Part shown: positions 1 through 9,323 of the stretch, one piece after another
Position numbering within the stretch: the first letter of the stretch is position 1
How the letters are laid out: each line of letters begins with the position of its first letter
From: Kappaphycus alvarezii
Taxonomy: Eukaryota > Rhodophyta > Florideophyceae > Gigartinales > Solieriaceae
Assembly: GCA_002205965.3 (NCBI GenBank)
Contig: NADL03000591.1
Coordinates: 372,001-436,000, forward strand
DNA: 64,000 nt
Direction of reading: 5' to 3'
Notes under the pieces: generated by a model
The model's database searches: none
Seen by the model: only the letters and a program-made list of their open reading frames with translations
Told to the model about the DNA's origin: nothing
Translations under genes and position numbers: made by a program

Positions 1-510
1 GCTGCACACGTGGACCAAATGGCATAGCTGAACTTTTGATAAAGCCGAGAGGACACCTTCGTCTTCGAGCTTCCGATACGGGCCGCGATGGCGCCGCGTA
101 CTCGTCGACCACCTTGGATGTGGTCAGCGATGGGCATCCCAGGGAATCAAAGGCTAGCGGGACAAACTGCCAGCCGAGATGCGGGCGTCCCGGTGAAGCA
201 TGGCCAGGAATGGCGGCGATTTTGGTCGCAAAGTCCCTCAGTTGCCGCCGTTCTGCCGCATTGGCGGCAGCGCGCGCTTCCGCTCCGTTGGATAGGAATC
301 ACTGTTGGAAATGTGAGGAGACTGTGATGTCATATGCAACCGGGAGAGTGGGCGTAGGGTTTTCCGGGGAAGTAGTCGGGTGGACGAGTATGTCGGCAGG
401 TCGGGCGTCCAGTTCGGGAAATAAATACGGGACGTCATCGTCGAAGCCAGCTCCAGCGGCCTTGAACAGGTCTTTACCGAGAGAGTTCCTCGTCCATACC
501 CCTTCCAAAT
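1..510 (-). pseudogene. 3' fragment of a non-LTR retrotransposon polyprotein
   Basis: Read on the minus strand, this encodes the C-terminal end of the same retroelement protein that is split across 802-18355. The segment ARPADILVHP corresponds to LRPADIMVQP at about 17.82 kb. FVPLAFDSLG matches FRSLAFDSLS at about 18.08 kb, and the last stretch, RLYQKFSYAIWS, matches QRLSCTLWSS at about 18.2 kb. The frame changes at least twice and there is no start codon, so it is a dead 3' fragment. It continues off the left edge of the window. Identification rests on alignment with the other in-window copies; the reverse transcriptase domain itself is not included here. The plus-strand open frames over the same bases are shadows. 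Confidence 0.7.
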
Positions 511-801
511 TTTATAGCCATTCGTACTTTAGCGTGCAGTACATACTGTACCTCAGCAGGTGACCTCCTAACGGGGTTCACACGTGATCCCGCACTGCAC
601 GCGGCCTGCCTGCTGGCTGGTCTCGCGGCGGCCTTCTCTTTAGCGACTTTGACTAGGATTAACTCCTTTTCTTGGTTCCCCATGCCGAGCACTCTACCAA
701 TTATTTGATGCGTTTTGGAACATACGTAGGCTAACCTATTGTTCAATCAATAAAACACCCCAATTCCCCCCTTTAATAAAATAAATGATCTCTATTCCAG
801 T
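511..801. other. Spacer with a repeated 44-bp motif
   Basis: No gene is seen. Positions 727-770 carry a motif beginning TAGGCTAACCTATT and ending AATTCCCCC. It recurs in diverged form at 39443-39492, upstream of SND1. Here it lies about 30 bp before the first ATG of the plus-strand non-LTR element, so it may be that element's 5' untranslated region. Confidence 0.4.
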
Positions 802-2761
802 ATGCCCCCCTTCGCCCTCGTCCCACACGTCGGGAAATTGTTCTTCCTCTACTTTCCCGCGCCGGCCCGTCCTGACGTTTTCAACGTCCTCGCTCACCTA
901 CGTCTGACCTATCCGGACCTGCACGTTTCGCCGCTCACGCTAACCCAGCACTGCTCTGCACTGGATATCTCTGCCGCCCAGGGTGTGGCCACCCGCCTTC
1001 AACGTGAAGCTGCTCGCCTGGTGAGCCCCAATCTGCGTTCGTGGGTTGCCCCCACGTCCGCAACGCCGTGGCGATCGCCCTACGTCACGATGCCCGCCTC
1101 ATTGTTGAGGCGCACCGCCCGACCCGCGGGAATCCCGCCCGCACGCCTGCCCGCACACCGGCCGAAAACCCCGTCAAACCCACCGCCCCGGTCCCGACCA
1201 AAAACGTCCCAACCTCACCCGGCCCCGCACAAGCCCCCAAACGCCCCAACAGTGGTACGCCCTCCTCCCCCCATGTCGCTCCCCGCCCCGCCCCTCCACA
1301 CACACCCGACCTCACACTTCGGTCCCCGGGCTCTTCCCCATCGGCGTCAAAACGCCGGTGCGCCGCAACCGAAGAAGCCCAGGCGTCGGAGTTACTCATG
1401 GTGCCCAACGCACCACCGGCGCCCACGGCCGTTCTCTCTCCCACCGTCGCCTCCGCGGCAAGGGCGGGTAAGGAGTCCGCATCGTACGTTCCCATGCAGC
1501 CGTTGATGGCTGGCATACAAGGTGTGGAGGAGCCCCACCATCAGCCAAGAGGGCAGTCGGCTTACTCCGCTCCTCCTCACCATGGATACGGTCCACCCCA
1601 TGGAATCGGACCACCCGCCGCATGATACATCGGCGTCATTCCCCTTGCTCACTCCCCTGAAAATCCTCTCAACACCCTACCGCGACACGGATATCTTCCA
1701 AGATATCCCCGCTCCCTGCCTCACCCAATTTATCCTGCTATTCATCAAATTGGTGAAAGCTGCGGCGAATGCTCGTGGTGAAGACGCTACTCACCGAGCA
1801 TTCCTTCACCTCCACATGCTACCCACGGCTGTCCTCCGTCGCTGTCTTCGAGGAGAGCGCGGATGGCGGGACCCCAAGAGTCAACGGATCGCCCTCCGAG
1901 AACGCCTCCGTCGTGCGCACACGGGCTCGCAGTGGGGAGCTCTGGGCCGAAGCTCTCGCAGATCATCAAGCTCGGCTTGAATGGTGGGAACGAAACACTT
2001 TGTATGCCCCAACAGTCCCCGGCGACACCGGGCGCCCCCGTCGTGCAGAGGCCCTTTGCGCTGATGCGCGACACGGTAAGGCCATGCGAGCCCCCGAAAA
2101 CGGCCCGCTCGCTGACGTCAACGACCCGGCGACGATTCAGTGGCTCCGAGATCTGCACCCGTCTCCGCCCCGACCTGTCTCGCCGCTCCCGGAAGGACGA
2201 CTCCCGCCGCCCCCGTGCATCACCGAGGCTGCTGTGGAACACGCAGTCCGCGGGACACCATCGCCGGACCCGAACGAACGCCGTCCCGCTGGTTCCACCT
2301 CCTGGTTAAGACTCGCGTCAGTCCTGAAGCCGGCGTGACCGGTCTGCGTGTCCTGACAAGGCTCGTTTCCCGGCTCGCACGGGGGGAACTCCCGGACGCT
2401 GTGCTCCCCCTCGTGGCAGCGGCGACGCTCCTCCCGCTTCAGCCGACTCCAGACAAGGTCCGCCCGATCGCCATCGGGTCTGTGCTCCGCAGGATAGTGA
2501 CGTAGGCACTGCTCCCGGTCGCAATAGCCGATTCACACTCGGTTATGTCGCCGCATCAGACGGCCAACGGTGTTAAAGCCGGGTTGGACTCTATTGTCAA
2601 TGACACCCGCACGAGACTACGCCGCTTCTCCGCCACCCCGAATGTCGCCACAGTCCTCGTAGACGCCAACAATGCCTTCAACCGCGTTGATCGGCAGTCT
2701 AAGCTGGACCACTTACCAATGCTCGCCCCCTCGCTAGCTCGCTTCGCAAACATGATGTACG
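802..2761 (+). pseudogene. Non-LTR retrotransposon, segment 1 (N-terminal region and start of reverse transcriptase)
   Basis: This is the first of three pieces of one plus-strand non-LTR retrotransposon. It begins with a Pro/Ala/Ser-rich region (about 802-1620) of unknown role, with at least three frame changes. It then enters a reverse transcriptase: PDKVRPIAIGSVLRRIVT (about 2455-2505) and VLVDANNAFNRVD (about 2658-2696), which is the palm motif with the first catalytic Asp. A TAG stop follows RRIVT. The frame breaks at 2757-2761, where a copia composite is inserted, and resumes after 8159 in the same frame with the GTQQGDP and YADDD motifs. Such elements copy themselves by target-primed reverse transcription. 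The copy is dead because of stops and frameshifts. The 5' boundary is uncertain. Confidence 0.8.
2757..2761. repeat. Target-site duplication GTACG, left copy
   Basis: GTACG directly precedes the left 81-bp LTR and recurs at 8155-8159 directly after the right one. Removing 2762-8159 restores the reverse transcriptase frame (FANMMYGRMQSPLL). A 5-bp duplication is normal for copia-type integration. Confidence 0.9.
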
Positions 2762-2842
2762 TGTTGATATATATATGTTGTGGTCCGCTCAGTGGCACAA
2801 GAGAGCCAGCGCATGTGGCTCAGTGGTTAACGTTTTTCAACA
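2762..2842 (+). repeat. Left 81-bp LTR of the composite element
   Basis: It starts TGTTGATATATATATG and ends TTTTTCAACA, with the TG...CA ends usual for LTRs. It differs from 8074-8154 at one base (C versus A in TGGTMCGCTC). It contains a box-A-like sequence TGGCTCAGTGG (2816-2826). At 81 bp it is extremely short for a copia LTR and typical of miniature terminal-repeat elements. Confidence 0.88.
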
Positions 2843-2856
2843 GGTTCTGGGCCCAG
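2843..2856 (+). promoter_or_regulatory. Primer-binding site, half-tRNA initiator-Met type
   Basis: GGTTCTGGGCCCAG directly follows the LTR. It is nearly complementary to the anticodon arm of initiator-Met tRNA (CTGGGCCCATAACC), with one mismatch. This is the site type used by Drosophila copia, whose primer is a 5' tRNA half cut in the anticodon loop. The flanks GGTTAACGT (2825-2833) and ACGTTAACC (2861-2869) are perfectly complementary, placing the site in a hairpin loop. Confidence 0.7.
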
Positions 2857-2974
2857 ACCTACGTTAACCTACCCTTTTCGTTCTTCATTTTTGCTGTTGC
2901 TGCCCTTTCTCGTCGTTGTTGGAGTCAACCGTTTCGTTCTCGGATTATTTTGTTGTGTTGGTTAAGTCGTAACC

Positions 2975-5900
2975 ATGGAAGACAACAAGAAGGTTTGCAA
3001 GTTCTATGGTAAACCTGGAGAGGATTTCCAGCTGTGGTGTGCTAGAACCGAAGCTGCGCTGGAAGCCAAGGAGGTTCTTGGCATGATTCAGGAGGACGTT
3101 TTGGCTCAGGGTGAGGAGGTCAGTGCGGATGTGACTAAGAATATCGCTACTGCTCGCGCGGTGGCGATTCAGGGTTTGGGGGATCTTCCTCTCAGGATGT
3201 GTATGGCTTCGAGGAATAATCCGTTTGCCATGTGGAAACGCTTGCAGGATAGGTACGCTGTATCGAACACGGCTACCAAAGTTCAGCTTCAAGCGAAGCT
3301 GTCCAGGACGTGCTATCGGAGTGAGTCGATGCAGGATTTTATCGACAACTTCGAGGAAACCTTCAATCGCCTGAGTGCGATGGGAAGTGGGATTGCTGAG
3401 GACTTGCAGATGGCAATGCTCCTAGCTTATTTCGGCGACAAGAGGAGTTCGCCGTTTGGTCATGTGATTGCATCGCTGCAGACCAGGGATAAGAAGCTGG
3501 ATTGGGAGACTGTCACGGTGACCTTGTTTCAGGAGTATGAGGATCAGTTGCAGAGATCAGGTGGCGTGAAAGAACCTAAGGCAGCTGACTCAGGACGTGC
3601 TCTCGCCGCGAATGGGAGTGGTCAGAAGAACTTCAGGTCAAGATCTGGAAAGAATGGAACCAGTTCTTGGATTGAGAATCGTCGTTGCTTCGGTTGCAAC
3701 AAGGTTGGGCACATCAAGAGGAACTGTCCGTTTAAGGATGTGAAGGCGCAGAATCGAGTTAATTCTGCGGATTTTCCGGCAGTACAAGAACAGGATGGCG
3801 GAAATGCGCGGCAGGCTAGACTGCTGATGGCGCAGGGTGATGATGATTCCGTGTCGCCTGTTTCTTTCGTTTCAAGTTCCGATGAAGGGACTTGTTGTTC
3901 GTGCCCAGAAGGGCACGGGAGTGAATTATGCAGTACCATATCAGAGGATGTGGAGCACTTGGAGTGCTGGAGTCGCAACGAAAGCAAACAAGAATATGCT
4001 GCAATGATGAAAATTCCGGTGGGCAGGAGGAGCGATATCTTCCCTGTTGACTCCGGTGCTTCGGACCACATGGTGTGGAACCGAGATTGGCTCCAGGATG
4101 CGCAGGAAATCGATCCTCGGGCGATTATGCTTGGTGACGGCAAGAGGGTTTTTGCTACGCATCGCGGAACTCTTACCTTCCAGACGTTCGTCGGAACGTC
4201 TGGGGACTTGTATGAGCGAATCATTGTGCTGAAAAATGTACTTTGTGTACCTCAGCTTTGCTCAAACCTTCTTTCGTGTTCAAGACTTTGCGGAGAAGGT
4301 TATCAGATCAACATTGGACGGCAGCGGTGCAACGGAATGTACCATGGGATAATGCAGTTCATGGGGAGGATGGTTCGTGGTGTATATGAAGTGGTTGCAC
4401 AACCTGTGCAATGTGAGCAACGCTCAGCATGCGTTGCCAAGTCCGAGCATGGAAGGGATGACTCAGATTCTCATCCTGATTTGGGGCTATGGCATGAGAG
4501 ACTTGGACATGCCAAAGTCGAGAGTATCAAGAAACTCTTTCGAAGTGGAGTGGTCACAGGGTTCAACTCCAGGACGAGCAGTTCTTGCGCGGGTTCATGC
4601 AGCAGTTGCATGAAGGGAGAGCAGACAAGGCAGGTCTTGCGCAGGAACAACCATCGTTCGCGTGAGAAGTTTGCTGTGATTCACACGGATGTTTGTGGGC
4701 CTATGTCTGTGAACTCGTTCTCGGGATCAAAGTATTTCGTTACTTTTGTGGATGACCGTTCAGGATATGTGGTTGTCGTTCCTATCGCAAGGAAAAGTCA
4801 CGTCCTGAGACACTTCAAGGTCTTTCAGGTTTGGTTGGAGAGGAAGTTTGACTGCACCGTGAAGCGTGCGCACAGTGACAATGGAGGGGAGTATCTCAAC
4901 TCAGAATTCAAGGAGTATCTTGAGCAGAAGGGTATTGAGCACTCCACTTGTCCTGCATATTCTCCTAAACTGAATGGGATCGCCGAGAGGATCAATCGCA
5001 CGCTTGTGGAGTGTGCCAGGTCGATGCTTGAACATGCATCGTTGCCCAGGGTATTTTGGGCGGAGGCTGTGGTGCATGCAGCCAGGATAAGGAATGCTTT
5101 CTTCTGCCCGAGAGATCATTCAAAGTCATCCTACGAGATTATGACAGGTTGTAAACCTGATGTGGCTTACTTTTGAACCTTCGGATGTTTGGCTTGGCAC
5201 CACATTCCGAAGGAGTTGCGCAAGAAGCTTGATGCCAAGTCAGAACTTGGTGTGTTGGTAGGATGCATGGAGAACAGCCAGTAAAAGCTTTGGATACCGT
5301 CCCGGAATGTTGCAATTATTTCCAGGGACGTGACTGTGGTTGAGGATAAGTTTCCGGCTCGTGACTGGGAGAAAAATTGGGATATTCCTTCTCCATCTCT
5401 TCTAGAAGACGAGGATGCTACTCAGGTTGTGCGCAATGACCCTCGGGTTGTGCGCACAGATGCTAGTCATCATCCTGGACCACACGATGTGCAACCTGGA
5501 CCTGATAATATTGATCAGGATGTGCAGGTAGACTCCGAGGATGGGCGATTTGTACCTCAGGATGCACGCGTGGGCTCTCAGGATGTGCAGAGAGACCCAG
5601 AAGAGCATCCTGTGATGGACCCTCTTGATTTGCTCACACATTATCCCGTTATTGAATGAGGTGGAGATGCTGTTCGGGAATCTGATGCCGGGGAAGACGA
5701 CGGTCGTCGATATCCCCAACGTGAGAGGAAAACGCCTGCTTTCTACAGTCCAGGATCAGCCAAAGCAGCAAGGGCATTGGAGATTTTGGATGTCTCCAGA
5801 CCTGAGCCTTCAAGTGTGAAGGAGGCTTTGGTGGAAAGTGATGAGGCTGCACAGTGGAAAGAACCCATGGACTCAGAGTTGGAGTCACTTGGCAAGCACG

Positions 5901-7324
5901 AGACATGGGAAGTTGTGAAGAAGCCTGATGGTATTCGTCCATTTTCTACAAGGTTTGTCTTCCTGCGCAAGCGTGATGAGAATGGTGATGTGATCAGACA
6001 CAAGGCTCGTCTGGTCGTCAGGGGGTTCATGAAAGGTAATGTGGATCAGACCTTCGCCCCAGTGGTTGACATCGCAACTGTTCGTACCTGCCTCCCTGTG
6101 GCAGTTCTGAGGGGGTACTGTATTCAGCAGATGGATGTTCGCACGGCTTTCTTGCATGGAGAGATTGATGATGATGTTTATATCATGGCTCCTGATGGCA
6201 TTAAGCTGTGCGAACCTGGTCAAGTCTTGAAGCTTCGTCGGGGACTGTATGGACTGAAACAAGCCCCCAGGTTGTGGCATGACAAGTGGGAATCTGTCAT
6301 GGAAATGATGGGGTTTACGAAGCTGATGGCTGATGACTGTGTGTATCGACGTGGACATGTTTGGTTATTGCTGTACGTCGATGATATCTTCCTCATGGGT
6401 GAGGATGAGAGCCTGGTGGACAAGGTCAAGAAGGAACTTTGTTCACATCTGGATGTCAAGGACCTCGGAACTCTTCGATGTTTTCTGGGTTTGGTTTTCG
6501 TCCAGGATCCAGAGGGGGCATGGTTGTCGCAGAGACATTACCTCCTGCAAGTTTTGGAGAGGTTTGGCATGATATCCTGCAAACCTGTGTCTATCCCGAT
6601 GTGCGAAGGGACTCTTCGTGATGTGGTCGAGGTTGATGGAACACTTGCTGATCGAGGATTGTATCAGGAGTTGTTGGGTTGCTTGTTGTTCATCGCCAAG
6701 AGGAATAGGCCTGACATTAGTGCTGCTATCTCCATCCTGTGCAGGTTTGCATCAGCGCCGAGGGATATTCACTGGAGTGCACTCAAGAGAGTGCTTCGAT
6801 ATCTTCGCGGGACTTTGGACTACTCGCTGAGGATTTCAGGAGGATCTGGTGGTACGCTCATCTGCTTTTGTGATGCGGATTGGGCTGGAGGTCGGACTGA
6901 TCGGAAGTCGACAACCGGAATATTGCTCCAGGTTGGGAATAAAACGGTGGGTTGGAGGACTTTGAAGCAAGGAAGTGTTGCGCTCTCCACTACCGAGGCT
7001 GAATTCGTATCCTTGAGTGAAGGCACGAAGATGATCATTTGGTTGGGACAATTGTTGAGTGAGTTGGACGTTGTTCAGGATACGGCAACCCCCCTGATGG
7101 AGGATAATCAGGGGGCTATTGTTTAGAGCAACGAGGGAGTGCGTCATGCGAAGCACGTTTCGATTCGATGGAATTTCGTCAAGAAGAATATCGAGCGTGG
7201 AGTTATCAGGATGCAGTATTGTTCGACTCAGGATATGACGGCTGATGTTTTGACCAAGCCGTTGCCACGTGCTCTGTTCAAGAAGCACAGGTCGGGACTT
7301 GGTGTTTTCCAGCAGAGAATGTGA
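2975..7324 (+). pseudogene. Ty1/copia gag-pol polyprotein with four in-frame stops
   Basis: One continuous frame of about 1449 codons encodes gag, protease, integrase, reverse transcriptase and RNase H in the copia order. Visible landmarks: zinc knuckle CFGCNKVGHIKRNC (about residues 237-250); aspartic protease VDSGAS (about 357); integrase HHCC region WHERLGH...CSSC (about 505-550), HTDVCGP (about 569), HSDNGGEY (about 632) and the Glu region NGIAERINR (about 668); reverse transcriptase YGLKQAPRLWH and YVDDI (about 1133); RNase H DADWAGG (about 1299) and ALSTTEAEF. Stops fall at TGA 5174, TAA 5282, TGA 5657 and TAG 7124, and there is no frameshift anywhere. At the first stop the family has Arg (xxFRTFGC), so CGA to TGA is likely. 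Length matches an autonomous copia. It is probably a recent insertion inactivated by point changes. Confidence 0.92.
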
Positions 7325-7360
7325 CTCAGGATGTCTCAGGACGTGGACGCTCATGTCGCA

Positions 7361-7368
7361 AGAGGGGG
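7361..7368 (+). promoter_or_regulatory. Polypurine tract of the autonomous copia part
   Basis: AGAGGGGG directly precedes the 549-bp LTR, where plus-strand DNA priming is expected. Confidence 0.65.
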
Positions 7369-7917
7369 TGTTGATATGAGTATTTTCTGACTGATTTTCA
7401 GATTAGAAATTACATAAGTACTTGTAGGATGGCTCCATGCTGAATCCAGAACGCACTCCGGTTGCGCACAGGACGTGTCCAGGATGCGAAATTCGCGTCC
7501 TGAGGAAGACTGAGATGTTCCCAGTTGAAACGTGGTTTTGTATCTGTCTTGTACGTGTTGGAGAATATGTGATTAAGTAATTACATTAGCTCATGTGAGA
7601 CGTCTCTTAAGTATGAATTGAGACGGTTAGTCTATTTTATGTTAACGTGGAAGTTCAGCAGATAGTTTTGTGGGTGGCTTCGGAAGTTTCTGGATTCTTG
7701 AGCTGACTTCCTACCTTTTGGGAGCTCAGGATGTTCTAGTTCGAGTTTGGTAGGTTTATCGAACTGTTGTCTATATAAGTCGTTTAGTTGGAGTAAAATC
7801 TGATGATTGGGGCATTGGACTCGTCAACCGTTCAACTATTCAAGTTTTCCCTTTCCAACTTCATCCAACTTTCAACTTTCCCCTTTATCGTGACAATAAC
7901 CTATTCCCATTTCAACA
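7369..7917 (+). repeat. 549-bp LTR of the autonomous copia, single copy
   Basis: It starts TGTTGATATGAGTATT after a polypurine tract and ends CATTTCAACA, followed at once by a primer-binding site. It shares only its terminal TGTTGATAT and TTCAACA with the 81-bp LTR. No second copy lies 5' of gag, where the 81-bp LTR stands instead. This is the key evidence that the element is a composite. Confidence 0.75.
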
Positions 7918-8073
7918 GGTTATGGGCCCAGTTGACGTTGCCGCTGTGGTCGCGGGTTCGAACCCCGCTGGGTGCGCTGAGATGATATTTGTTATGAGCG
8001 TTACTGTAATGCTCTGTGTAAGCCCTGAACCCCTCGATAAGTACTTTGTGGTAGTGCCTCTGAGCGAGGGGGG
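7918..8073 (+). mobile_element. Internal region of a miniature LTR element, with tRNA-like 3' half
   Basis: The 156-bp segment begins with primer-binding site GGTTATGGGCCCAG (7918-7931), exactly complementary to the initiator-Met tRNA anticodon arm. It ends in a polypurine run (about 8064-8073) right before the 81-bp LTR. It carries a T-arm GCGGG-TTCGAAC-CCCGC with box B GGTTCGAACCC (7955-7965), then GTGCGCT (7972-7978). Joined to the left 81-bp LTR it makes a 318-bp terminal-repeat element. I see no open frame of significance; translated frames crossing it are accidental. Confidence 0.65.
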
Positions 8074-8154
8074 TGTTGATATATATATGTTGTGGTACGC
8101 TCAGTGGCACAAGAGAGCCAGCGCATGTGGCTCAGTGGTTAACGTTTTTCAACA
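8074..8154 (+). repeat. Right 81-bp LTR of the composite element
   Basis: It matches 2762-2842 at 80 of 81 positions and is followed by target duplication GTACG at 8155-8159. Confidence 0.88.
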
Positions 8155-9076
8155 GTACGGCCGAATGCAATCGCCATTGCTTGTCCCGAACCGGGATCGC
8201 ACCGTCATAACAAGTGCCCAGGGCACCCAACAGGGTGACCCGGCCAGCATGTTGTTGTTCTCGCTAACGATCCAACCCCTCATCCGTCAGGTTGCTGAGA
8301 TCCCCGACATTGCTCTCTGCCAATGGTACGCCGATGACGACACGATCGTCGGGCACCTTGACGCCATCCATCAGACGCTCAGGTTCCTTGCCCGAGATGG
8401 TCCCACGGTTGGCTTCCATGTCAACCGACGTAAGACACGGATACATTAGCCTCATGTCATGCCTCCGGATCGAGCAACCCTCTTAGCAGAATTCCCTCTC
8501 CCAGGATGCTTGCGGGACGGCTTTCCGCTCCTAGGGCCCCCATCGGCAACAAGACGTTCACGGAGAGTTTTCTCCGGTCCAAGATCGCTCAGTGCCGCCG
8601 CACCCTGGACCGCCTCCTGCTTATCCGTGACGCCAGCGCCCGGTTCCACACGCATCGGATCTGCGTTTTTTCTGCGTGCCTCCTATCGCATGCATTCAAG
8701 CTCTCAGATCCGCGCTTGGATGAGTCCGCCGCAAAAGAATTTGATGATCTTCAACGGTCATCATATGAAAAGTTACACGGCATTGCACTCACGGACCGAG
8801 CCTGGGACCAAGTCTGCCTCCCTATGCACCGCGGGGGTCAGGGCTTCGAAAGGATCGCCTCGTGCCTCCACGGCGCTGCTGCCGCCAGCATCATTGATGC
8901 TGCGCCCGCACGGCAGCGAACTTCCGCATACGCCGCGCCGCGTGCTTTTGCACTACCTTCTGGCCGCTTCCGCGGCGACCGATCCTTCCTCCTCCATCAG
9001 ACTGGGCCTTCTCTCCGCCGTTTCGCCTTGTCCATACCCGGGATAGTCTACATGTCGACCCTTAACCCTCCAACTC
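8155..9076 (+). pseudogene. Non-LTR retrotransposon, segment 2 (reverse transcriptase core and thumb)
   Basis: This continues the element from 2761. GTQQGDP (about 8221-8241) and QWYADDDTIVG (about 8320-8353) are the diagnostic palm motifs, with the catalytic Asp pair. GFHVNRRKTRIH follows, then MPPDRATLLAEFPL and GNKTFTESFLRSKIAQCRRTLDRLL in other frames, so at least two frameshifts and one TAG are present. The last codons, LNPPT (about 9061-9075), run directly into the Mutator-like element. The frame resumes at 17351 as LAASPTHTL, in phase once one copy of CTCCAACTC is removed. Role: RNA-directed DNA polymerase of a non-LTR element, dead in this copy. Confidence 0.85.
9068..9076. repeat. 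Target-site duplication CTCCAACTC, left copy
   Basis: The same nine bases recur at 17342-17350. A 9-bp duplication is characteristic of Mutator-superfamily integration. Confidence 0.88.
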
Positions 9077-9233
9077 GGGTAGGGACGACTACACGCAGTG
9101 TATACACTGTACACAAAAAGGCAAGAGACACTCACAAATTTCGGAGGAGATCCCCAAAATATGCCTGTGTAAGAGCTGCCACCATTTAGAACGTGCCAAG
9201 TAGCGGATCCCCAGTTCGGTCGTATCTTATTGG
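9077..9233 (+). repeat. MULE left terminal inverted repeat
   Basis: It begins GGGTAGGGACGACTAC and runs to TATCTTATTGG. It aligns without gaps to the reverse complement of 17185-17341, which begins GGATAGGGACGACTAC. Confidence 0.9.
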
Positions 9234-9323
9234 TCCAATTCGTTCGAGGTCTGAAGTTGCCAACATCAAACCTCAGCAGCTCTCACATGCTTTCAACGTC
9301 TTTCTAGCAAAACTTCTTCTGAC

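Larger units (their letters stand above)
2762..8154 (+). mobile_element. Composite Ty1/copia retrotransposon, 5393 bp
   Basis: The element is bounded by near-identical 81-bp LTRs (2762-2842 and 8074-8154) and by GTACG duplications. In order it holds: 81-bp LTR, primer-binding site (2843-2856), leader, gag-pol in one frame (2975-7324), polypurine tract, a different 549-bp LTR (7369-7917), a second primer-binding site (7918-7931), about 140 bp of short internal sequence with a second polypurine tract, then the 81-bp LTR. It therefore has the ends of a miniature LTR element and the body plus one LTR of an autonomous copia. Gag-pol has four in-frame stops, so this copy cannot make an intact polyprotein. 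It lies inside the older non-LTR element. Confidence 0.85.

Noticed and set aside
36-563. 175-codon plus-strand frame
   Set aside because: Minus strand of the same bases encodes the recognisable non-LTR C-terminus; the plus frame has no motif.
7922-8449. 175-codon frame crossing the LTR into the reverse transcriptase
   Set aside because: Accidental read-through from the miniature element's internal sequence and LTR into the host element.
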